A stretch of DNA of 11,024 nt, from positions 1-11,024 of the forward strand of contig RGVT01000060.1 of the NCBI GenBank assembly GCA_010027105.1, written 5' to 3'. A program made the translations under genes and the position numbers. A model generated the notes under the pieces. That model saw only the letters and a program-made list of their open reading frames with translations. It ran no database searches and was not told where the DNA came from. Positions within the stretch are counted from its first letter, which is position 1, and each line of letters opens with the position of its first letter. The DNA is from Planctomycetia bacterium. GTDB taxonomy: Bacteria; Planctomycetota; Planctomycetia; Pirellulales; UBA1268. This document shows, one piece after another, positions 6,132 through 11,024 of the stretch.

Positions 6132-6272
6132 TTACGAGCGGTGGAAATGGACGTGTTGCCAGCGGCCGCCGAGCTTCTGCCACAGGCGCGTCTCCTGCGA
6201 CGAGACGGTGATCGGCTCGAGGAGTTCGTTGACGACCGGTTCGGTGCCCGGGGCGACGACGGCGACAGGCAT
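6132..6272 (-). pseudogene. CaMKII-association-domain/DUF4440-like C-terminal fragment
   Basis: ATG 6272 to TAA 6132 encodes 46 residues. The last 22, SQETRLWQKLGGRWQHVHFH with RS, closely follow the C-terminal end of SnoaL-like CaMKII-association-domain proteins (typically SEETRVW..RDGKWQNVHFHRS). Full family proteins are about 130-150 residues, so the N-terminal two thirds of the fold are absent; residues 1-22 match nothing I recognise. The ATG lies 13 bases after the thyX stop. It is best read as a gene remnant that may still be transcribed with thyX. A functional mini-protein cannot be excluded. Confidence 0.55.
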
Positions 6273-6285
6273 CGGTGTGGCGCGG

Positions 6286-7206
6286 TTAGGGGGTGACGAG
6301 GCCGAGGGAGACGAGTTTGTCGAGGCATTCGTCGCGCTCGCGGCAGCGTTCGAGGCCGGTCCACGACGAATCCTGCGCGGCGAGAAAATCGGCCCGCGTC
6401 GCCGGCAGGCCCCTGCCTCCGCCGTGGGCGACGAGCCGGGCGATCACGCCCCGGTCGAGCCGCGTGAGCCGCAGCGCCTCCATGCGGTAGTCGAGGAACG
6501 CCTCCCAGACGAGGGGAAAGAGCGGCTTCACGATCTCGTGGCCGATGGTCTCGGAATACCGCCGGATCTCCAGCTGGGCGTGCGCATCCATCCGCAGGGC
6601 CAGGAAGTGGAGCAGGTTGTGGAGGTCGATCTTCCAGTAGGCCTCGGTGTAGGTGGAGAGGGGCAGGTCCTTGCGGGCCTGCTCGCGGGCGATCCCCGCC
6701 CCGAGCCGCTCCTCGTAGACCCTGCGGGCGAGGCCCTGCAGTTCCGCCTCCGTCGCCGTGAACGGCCCGCCGGCGGCGGCGTCGAGCAGGCCGGCCGAAC
6801 CCTGCCGGTTGCTCGCGGCCTGCGTGCGCCACTGGTCTTCGGCCGTCGTCTGCATCGAGTCGATCGCGAGCGAGTAGCGGGTCGAGTATTCGTTGACGCT
6901 CGCCGTGCGGTGGCGGATCCACTGCCGCCAACAGTCCATCGGCACGCGGACGACGAACTTCAGCTCCGCCATCTCGAACGGCGTGGTGTGGGCGTGCCGC
7001 ATCAGGTAGCGGATGAGCTGGCGGTCGTCGCTCACCCTGCGGGTGCCCTCGCCGTAGCTGACGCGGGCGGCCTGGACGACGGAGCCGTCGTCGCCCATGC
7101 AGTCGACGAGCGCCACGAACCCGTCGTCGAGTACCGGAAACTTCCGCCAGCGCAGCGACTCCAGGAGTGCGGCGCGGTCGGCGGCTGGGGTCGCGGGGGC
7201 GGTCAT
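6286..7206 (-). CDS. thyX: Flavin-dependent thymidylate synthase ThyX
   Basis: The 306-residue product has the ThyX signature RHRTASVNEYSTRY (98-111), which binds dUMP and FAD. It also has FEMAELKFVVRVPM (77-90), the AREQARKDLP segment (173-182), LHNLLHFLALRMDAHAQLEI (195-214) and RRYSETIG. The enzyme makes dTMP from dUMP using methylenetetrahydrofolate as carbon donor and FADH2 as reductant. It is longer than the classic ~220-250-residue ThyX, mainly through an insert near residues 130-160 and a C-terminal extension after about 250. ATG 7206 (MTAPATPAADRAALLESLRW) is preferred; an in-frame GTG at 7236 would add ten residues, and neither has a clear Shine-Dalgarno sequence. It follows the small gene at 7262 by about 55 bases on the same strand. 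Confidence 0.93.
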   Translation of the reverse strand: MTAPATPAADRAALLESLRWRKFPVLDDGFVALVDCMGDDGSVVQAARVSYGEGTRRVSDDRQLIRYLMRHAHTTPFEMAELKFVVRVPMDCWRQWIRHRTASVNEYSTRYSLAIDSMQTTAEDQWRTQAASNRQGSAGLLDAAAGGPFTATEAELQGLARRVYEERLGAGIAREQARKDLPLSTYTEAYWKIDLHNLLHFLALRMDAHAQLEIRRYSETIGHEIVKPLFPLVWEAFLDYRMEALRLTRLDRGVIARLVAHGGGRGLPATRADFLAAQDSSWTGLERCRERDECLDKLVSLGLVTP

Positions 7207-7261
7207 CGCGTGGGTGTCCGGGAAGCGGAACCGCACAGGATGGGGCAGCGGACGGCCGCGG

Positions 7262-7522
7262 TCAATCCTTCGCCAAAAGCTCCTCGAGGAGCGTGGCGAG
7301 CTGACGGGCGTCGTCGGACTTCACGACGTGGTCGACCCGGCGTGCGGGCACGCCGAGCCTGGCGAGCGACTTCTCGATCGACTCCCAGAGCTTCGCCCGC
7401 TTCCTCCCCTCGGCGAGATACAGGTCGGTCACCTGCTCGCCGAGCCGCTGTAGCAGGGCGGTGTCGAGGTTCGCGTAGTAGTTCTTGACGATCGACTGCT
7501 GGTATTTCGAGAGTTCCGCCAT
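7262..7522 (-). CDS. Conserved small hypothetical protein (86 aa)
   Basis: The product starts MAELSKYQQSIVKNYYANLD and contains LQRLGEQVTDLYLAEGRKRA and a helical, charged remainder ending LLEELLAKD. It has no signal peptide, Cys pair or membrane segment, so it is likely a cytosolic helical protein. I recall similar sequences in planctomycetes and other bacteria, annotated without function. Two GGAG sites lie before the ATG; the one at 7531-7534 has the better spacing (8 bases). It is divergent from the ferredoxin gene across a 79-base gap and upstream of thyX on the same strand, with which it may share a transcript. Confidence 0.85.
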   Translation of the reverse strand: MAELSKYQQSIVKNYYANLDTALLQRLGEQVTDLYLAEGRKRAKLWESIEKSLARLGVPARRVDHVVKSDDARQLATLLEELLAKD

Positions 7523-7601
7523 GATCTCCGCTCCGGTGGAAGGTCGGCCACGCGCAGGCTACAGTATCGGTCGGCCAGCCACATTTCATCGAGAGAAACC
7601 G

Positions 7602-7949
7602 ATGCCCACGATCACGTTCACCAACGAAAAGAAGGAGATCCAGGTGCCCGAGGGGGCCAACCTGCGGAAGGAAGCCCTGCGGGCCGGCGTGGCCCTCTAT
7701 CCGGGCATCCACAAGGTGGCCAACTGCCACGGGTTCGGCACCTGCGGATCCTGCCGCGTGCTCGTCACCAAGGGGATGGAGAATACGAGCCGGAAGGGGA
7801 TCCTCGAGGCGGCCAGGCTGGGCGTTTCGCTGGCCTACATCGGCAACGAGGAGACGATGCGGCTGGCCTGCCAGACGAGGGTCAAGGGCGACATCAGCGT
7901 CACGACGTGCCCGCCCCTGAACCTCTTTGGCGAGAACTTTTTTAGTTGA
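7602..7949 (+). CDS. [2Fe-2S] ferredoxin
   Basis: The 115-residue protein has a plant/adrenodoxin-type [2Fe-2S] pattern: Cys42, Cys48 and Cys51 in NCHGFGTCGSCRVLV, and Cys90 in RLACQT. The N-terminus, MPTITFTNEKKEIQVPEGANL, is the usual beta-grasp start. It should be a cytosolic electron carrier; its partners are not visible. ATG 7602 gives the expected N-terminus; the ribosome site is only a weak GAGAGAA. Its TGA overlaps the TTG start of the PII gene, so electron carrier and PII protein are probably made from one mRNA with coupled translation. Confidence 0.9.
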   Translation: MPTITFTNEKKEIQVPEGANLRKEALRAGVALYPGIHKVANCHGFGTCGSCRVLVTKGMENTSRKGILEAARLGVSLAYIGNEETMRLACQTRVKGDISVTTCPPLNLFGENFFS

Positions 7950-8248
7950 AAGAAGTCGTCGCGATCGTGAAGCCGTTCGTCGCCGAGCGGGTGCTCGAGG
8001 CTTTGAGGTTCGCCCCGCTGGAGGCCTGCACGGTGCGCGAGGTGAAGGGCTACGGGCGGCAGAAGAGCTACCTCGACCAATACGGCGACAGCGACTATTC
8101 GCGCGCCTTCCTCCCCAAGGTCGAGATCCAGGTGTGGGTGGAAGACGGCCGGGCCGACGAGGTCGTGGAGCGGATCGTCACGGTGGCCCGCACCGGCCGC
8201 ATGGGCGACGGCAAGATCTTCGTGCTCCCCGCCACCGCGGCCCCGTAG
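7946..8248 (+). CDS. PII-family nitrogen-regulatory protein, C-terminally short
   Basis: The 100-residue product reads MKEVVAIVKPF at the start (TTG initiator) and matches PII: EVKGYGRQK (32-40, with Gln39), a T-loop from about 37 to 55, FLPKVEI (55-61, Lys58, the usual 2-oxoglutarate contact) and ARTGRMGDGKIFV (81-93). Tyr46 and Tyr51 fall at the canonical T-loop positions; Tyr51 is the uridylylation site in enteric GlnB. Canonical PII proteins have about 112 residues and end with an RIRTGE-like strand carrying Arg101 and Arg103, which contact ATP. Here the protein stops at LPATAAP, and its TAG stop belongs to a palindromic repeat. Role is inferred as ATP/ADP/2-oxoglutarate sensing; the target is unknown. 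No amt, glnA or glnD lies nearby. Confidence 0.88.
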   Translation: MKEVVAIVKPFVAERVLEALRFAPLEACTVREVKGYGRQKSYLDQYGDSDYSRAFLPKVEIQVWVEDGRADEVVERIVTVARTGRMGDGKIFVLPATAAP

Positions 8249-8268
8249 GACAGGCTTCAGCCTGTCAC
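8245..8268 (+). repeat. Palindromic gene-end repeat, copy 3
   Basis: A full copy (core GGACAGGCTTCAGCCTGTC, then AC). Its GTAG supplies the TAG stop of the PII gene. It is in inverted orientation to copies at 8308 and 8337, so the cluster could fold into larger hairpins between two convergent genes. Confidence 0.85.
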
Positions 8269-8272
8269 GCCG

Positions 8273-8306
8273 CAGCCTGTCACGTGGAGTGGATGACAGG
8301 CTGAAG
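8273..8306. repeat. Two partial copies of the palindromic repeat
   Basis: CAGCCTGTCAC (8273-8283) is a right half in plus orientation. ATGACAGGCTGAAG (8293-8306) is a minus-orientation copy cut off after its loop. Such half copies suggest repeated insertion or slippage within this intergenic cluster. Confidence 0.6.
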
Positions 8307-8307
8307 A

Positions 8308-8331
8308 ATGACAGGCTGAAGCCTGTCCTAC
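8308..8331 (-). repeat. Palindromic gene-end repeat, copy 6
   Basis: A perfect full copy in minus orientation, separated by five bases from the next copy. On the minus strand it reads GTAGGACAGG and onward to CCTGTCAT. Confidence 0.85.
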
Positions 8332-8336
8332 GTGTG

Positions 8337-8360
8337 ATGACAGGCTGAAGCCTGTCCTAC
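8337..8360 (-). repeat. Palindromic gene-end repeat, copy 7
   Basis: A perfect full copy in minus orientation. Its GTAG contains the TAG stop codon (8357-8359) of the convergent secreted-protein gene. With copy 3 it brackets the region between the PII gene and that gene. Confidence 0.85.
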
Positions 8361-9259
8361 TTGAGGAAGATGCCGGTCGCGTACCAGATGCCGTTGGAGC
8401 CGCGGCGGATGTCGTAGCCGTAGGCCGCCTGGAGGCTCTTGACGGCGTTCCAGTGGCCGGTCGACTGCCGCCAACTGGCCACGCAGTCGACGCACGAGTC
8501 GAGGAGGTCCTGGTTCTCCCAGCTTTCGGCGCACACCTCGGAGGCGCCGCCGCGGCCGGCGGCGATCCGGCGGGACCGTGTCTCCCAGCCATGGTGCCCC
8601 TGCCGGCGGATGTTCGCCTGGTGCTGCGAGTGGGCCTCGGCCTCGGAGCAGAGCGCCGGGTCGCAGAAGCCGCCCGTGCTCCGCGGGCCCTCCGGATGGA
8701 GTCGCACGGCGAGGATCAGCGACCGCTGCGTGAGCGAGGCCTGGGGCAGCGTGGCCAGTTCGTCGATGTGCGCGGGGCTGAACGAGTAGAACTTGCCCGG
8801 AGTGCGGGGCAGGATCGAGACGATCCGGCCGGCGTAGGGACCGGGCGTGTGGTCGACGACGAACACGCCCGGGCCGCGCCGCATCTCGGCGAGACCGGGG
8901 TCGGCCGTGAGGGTGGCTCCGGTGGCCTCCATGCCGACCCGGCACACCACCCAGGGCGTGCCGCTCGCGGCGAAGCGGTCCTGCACGTCGGGCCGCGCGA
9001 GGCGGGCGCCGGCCGGATCGTCCGCCGTGCCGCCGGGCTCGACCGAGACGAGCAGCATCCCCTGCGCGGCGCGGGCGGCCTCCAGCGCCGCGGCGTAGTC
9101 GTCGATCCTCTGGACCGACCCCCCGCGGGGCGTCGCCAGCGAAGGCGGGGCGGGCGTGGCGGCAGGAGCCGCCCGGGTGCACAGCTCGAGAACCAATGCC
9201 GCGACGATGCCCGCGGTGAGTGCGGCACCGAGCAGAGAACGAACACGGCGGATGACCAT
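8357..9259 (-). CDS. Secreted protein with thioredoxin-like region and CAP-like C-terminal domain
   Basis: The 300-residue product starts with a signal peptide or anchor (MVIRRVRSLLGAALTAGIVA, hydrophobic to about residue 34), then an Ala/Pro linker. Residues 50-185 resemble a thioredoxin-like fold (YAAALEAARAAQGMLLVSVE, TPWVVCRVGMEAT, GPGVFVVDHTPG), but there is no CXXC, so it is not redox-active in the usual way. Residues 205-300 resemble a CAP/SCP domain: EAEAHSQHQANIRRQGHHGW, a Glu245 segment (CAESW), WRQSTGHWNAV (263-273, His269) and GIWYATGIFLK at the end. Six Cys residues (199, 204, 243, 256, 259 and others) suggest disulfides. GGGAG lies 7 bases before ATG 9259. Function is unknown; both domain calls are by eye. 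Confidence 0.75.
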   Translation of the reverse strand: MVIRRVRSLLGAALTAGIVAALVLELCTRAAPAATPAPPSLATPRGGSVQRIDDYAAALEAARAAQGMLLVSVEPGGTADDPAGARLARPDVQDRFAASGTPWVVCRVGMEATGATLTADPGLAEMRRGPGVFVVDHTPGPYAGRIVSILPRTPGKFYSFSPAHIDELATLPQASLTQRSLILAVRLHPEGPRSTGGFCDPALCSEAEAHSQHQANIRRQGHHGWETRSRRIAAGRGGASEVCAESWENQDLLDSCVDCVASWRQSTGHWNAVKSLQAAYGYDIRRGSNGIWYATGIFLK

Positions 9260-9583
9260 GACGGGTCTCCCTTCCTTGAGGTGACGAAAGACATCCGCCG
9301 TTGTGCGCGGTGCGCCTCCCTTCTGACAAGCGGCGGGGGCTGCGAAAGGCTTGCCGGTGGCGTCGTGCGTGCTGGATTTACGGCCTGGGTGGATTGCCGT
9401 AAGTCGATTCTGGAATTGGACTTGGGTTCGGATTCAAAAAATTTTCATCCGGTGCAGTGGTGCGCGGTCCTGGGCCGCCCTGAGGGCTGCTGTGGAGGAA
9501 AAGCCTTCACGACGGCTAGACTCCCGCTCTTCCGCACGCTCCCGCCGGCCCACGCGGCAGTCACCTTTTCAGGCAGCCTCCAG
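9260..9583. other. Divergent intergenic region
   Basis: This 324-base region lies between two divergent secreted-protein genes. It contains a hairpin at 9376-9404 and an AT-rich patch (9433-9446), the only one in the area. A TTGGAC at 9416-9421 could serve as a -35 box, but the corresponding -10 (AAATTT) is poor, so I do not call a promoter. No gene or RNA was recognised. Confidence 0.4.
9376..9404. promoter_or_regulatory. Inverted repeat in the divergent promoter region
   Basis: TTACGGC (9378-9384) is the exact reverse complement of GCCGTAA (9396-9402). The stem extends to 9 bp with one G-T pair, with an 11-base loop. It lies just before the AT-rich patch and could be an operator or a 5'-leader hairpin. 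The role is unproven. Confidence 0.3.
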
Positions 9584-11024
9584 ATGCGTTCGCTGAACCG
9601 CAGCCGTAACCGCTTGCCGGCATGGATGTTCGGGCTTCTCCTGTGCGGCCTGGTCGGCCCCTGGAGACCGCAGGGGCGGGCCGAAGACCTTGCCGCGGTA
9701 GCGCAGACGGCGTTCGGCACCGTCGAGGAGTTTCGGCCCGTCTCGCAGTCCGACCTCGCCGCAGCCGCCGCCAGGCTCAGGGCCGCGCTCGGGCCGCTCG
9801 ACCGGCTGCTGGCCCGCAGCCCGAGCGGAAACGACTGGAGAAAGTATCTCGACTGGCCGGCACTCCAGGCCCAGGCGGCCGACGCCGCTCGGGCCGACGC
9901 TGCGACGCTCGAGCGCCTGCGGAAGCTGCTCGACGCCGGGGAGAACGGCCTCGAGATGCACCAGTTCGTCGCCGTGCGCCGGGCGGTGACGGCCTACGCC
10001 GAGGCCGCCGAGGCCGCCCAGGCGGCCGATGCCCGGGCCGCCTACGCACAGCGGCTGGAGAAACTCGCGGCGGCGGTGAAGGCCGGTGCCGCTGCGGGCA
10101 CCACCGAGGCGCTCGATGCGGTGGGGCCGCTCTTGGCCCGGCTCGCCGAATCGGGCCAGGCGCTGGCCACCGTGGCCCGTGTCCGGGCCGCCGTCGACCG
10201 CCCGAACCTGTTGCTCGACGTCGACGAATCGCTGCTCGGGGCCGCCGTCAACCGCGTGGTCGACGAGCGCGCCCCGATCGACGACACGGTGCTCGGCACG
10301 AGGGTCCGCGGCACGGGGCACACCAGCGGCCTCGTGCTCCTCGATTTCGTGCCGGCGGCCGACCGGGCGATCGTCGACATCGCACTTGACGCGACGAACC
10401 GGTCCGACACGCGGGGCACGCAGGGGCCGGTGACCGTGCACACGCTGGGTACCACGAAGGTCGACGCCCGCAAGCGGATCATCGTCGACGACCAGCGGGT
10501 GGCCGCCTTGCCCGTGGAGGCGGACGCGTCGACGGATACGCGCACCGCGGGCATCGGCGTCAACAAGCGGTTCGGCAGGAACCTCATCCGGAGGATCGCC
10601 AGCCGGAAGATCGCCGAGATGCGGCCGCGGGCCGAGGCGATCTCCGAACGGAAGGTGCGGGAGCGGGTGCGGCACCAATTCGACACCCAGACCGCCGGCG
10701 CGATCGCCAAGGCCCAGTCCGACTACCAGGCGAAGTTCCGGCAGCCGCTCCTGGAGCGCGGCTGGTATCCGGAACTGCTCACCATCAGCACGAGCGACTC
10801 GTCCCTCTCGGTGGTGGCCCGCAAGGCCCTCTCCGACCAGATCGCGGCCTTCACGCCGGCGCCGGACGTCGACCCCGACGCCGTCATGGCCGCGCGGGTG
10901 CACGAGACGCTCGTGAACAACGCCGCCGAGATCGCGCTCGGCGGCCGCACGATCACGCAGCAGTTCGTCGAGGAGCAGATCCGGAAGAACAAGGGCTCGG
11001 TGCCGGAGTCGCTCGCGAGCGACT
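9584..11024 (+). CDS. Exported protein of unknown function, partial (C-terminus beyond window)
   Basis: An open frame from ATG 9584 runs 480 codons to the window edge. The start MRSLNRSRNRLPAWMFGLLL with CGLVG and ...GRAEDL forms a signal peptide with likely cleavage near residue 34. Residues 40-200 are Ala/Arg/Leu-rich, strongly helical and probably coiled-coil. Residues 215-320 are beta-rich (DDTVLGTRVRGTGHTSGLVL, DRAIVDIALDATNRSDTRG, VTVHTLGTTKVDARKRI). The next part is basic and helical (NLIRRIASRKIAEMRPRAEA), and a segment with WYPELLTISTSDSSLSVVAR follows. I do not recognise a family with known function; similar large exported proteins occur in planctomycetes. There is no clear Shine-Dalgarno sequence before the ATG, so the start rests on the signal peptide. 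Confidence 0.75.
   Translation, partial: MRSLNRSRNRLPAWMFGLLLCGLVGPWRPQGRAEDLAAVAQTAFGTVEEFRPVSQSDLAAAAARLRAALGPLDRLLARSPSGNDWRKYLDWPALQAQAADAARADAATLERLRKLLDAGENGLEMHQFVAVRRAVTAYAEAAEAAQAADARAAYAQRLEKLAAAVKAGAAAGTTEALDAVGPLLARLAESGQALATVARVRAAVDRPNLLLDVDESLLGAAVNRVVDERAPIDDTVLGTRVRGTGHTSGLVLLDFVPAADRAIVDIALDATNRSDTRGTQGPVTVHTLGTTKVDARKRIIVDDQRVAALPVEADASTDTRTAGIGVNKRFGRNLIRRIASRKIAEMRPRAEAISERKVRERVRHQFDTQTAGAIAKAQSDYQAKFRQPLLERGWYPELLTISTSDSSLSVVARKALSDQIAAFTPAPDVDPDAVMAARVHETLVNNAAEIALGGRTITQQFVEEQIRKNKGSVPESLASD

Noticed and set aside
5812..6183. Minus-strand 123-codon frame in the moeA-thyX intergenic region
   Set aside because: Composed of repeat-derived and Arg/Pro-rich sequence, overlaps the inverted-repeat element and the CaMKII-like fragment, and has no domain.
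8245..8360. Possible CRISPR array
   Set aside because: Copies occur in both orientations, spacing is irregular (5 to about 40 bases), some are half copies, and no cas genes are present; they are dispersed palindromic repeats.
5714..8360. Repeated peptide VGQASACH in several open frames
   Set aside because: It is simply the palindromic repeat read in one frame, not a conserved protein motif.
8257..8592. Small minus-strand frame with Pro/Ser-rich product
   Set aside because: It overlaps the CAP-like domain coding region in another frame and has no ribosome site.
9569..10903. A 444-codon minus-strand open frame opposite the last gene
   Set aside because: The plus frame has a signal peptide, sensible amino-acid composition and a structured layout; the minus frame is Arg/Gly/His-rich without motifs.

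Overview
The window looks like chromosomal DNA of a high-GC planctomycete, probably of the Pirellulales type. The signs are a DUF1559 pseudopilin with its H-X9-DG tail, a PEP-CTERM surface protein, a flavin-dependent thymidylate synthase, several secreted proteins of planctomycete flavour, and a short palindromic repeat at gene ends. This placement is inferred from gene content; there is no rRNA or other marker.

Layout. At the left edge a secreted, cysteine-rich repeat protein runs leftward off the window (1-287, minus). A divergent intergenic region follows, with a 16-bp perfect palindrome (319-334), a good sigma70-type promoter (672-699) and, starting about 12 bases after the -10 box, a clear cobalamin riboswitch (711-906). 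Downstream on the plus strand lie six tightly packed genes (1045-5717): DUF1559 pseudopilin, DUF4465 PEP-CTERM protein, SAM-dependent methyltransferase, small ABM-type monooxygenase, a TrpG/PabA glutamine amidotransferase with a shortened N-terminus, and the molybdopterin molybdotransferase MoeA. Three of the five junctions are 4-base ATGA overlaps.

From 5718 to 6131 there is non-coding DNA with repeat copies and a long inverted-repeat element. On the minus strand follow a 46-codon CaMKII-association-domain-like fragment, thyX, and a conserved small protein (6132-7522). Divergently on the plus strand lie a [2Fe-2S] ferredoxin and a PII signalling protein (7602-8248) joined by a TTGA overlap. 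A cluster of palindromic repeats (8245-8360) separates PII from a convergent secreted protein with a thioredoxin-like region and a CAP-like domain (8357-9259, minus). The last gene (9584 to the edge, plus) is a large exported protein of unknown function.

Main point of interest: a B12 riboswitch placed directly in front of a pseudopilin and a PEP-CTERM-anchored DUF4465 protein. To my recollection DUF4465 is linked to surface B12-binding proteins (BtuH) of gut Bacteroidetes. Together this suggests a B12-repressed, surface-displayed corrinoid-capture system in a planctomycete, with PEP-CTERM/pseudopilin anchoring in place of a lipoprotein. A second point: one palindromic repeat (core GGACAGGCTTCAGCCTGTC) supplies the TAG stop codon of three different genes, including a PII protein that lacks its usual C-terminal ATP-contacting segment.
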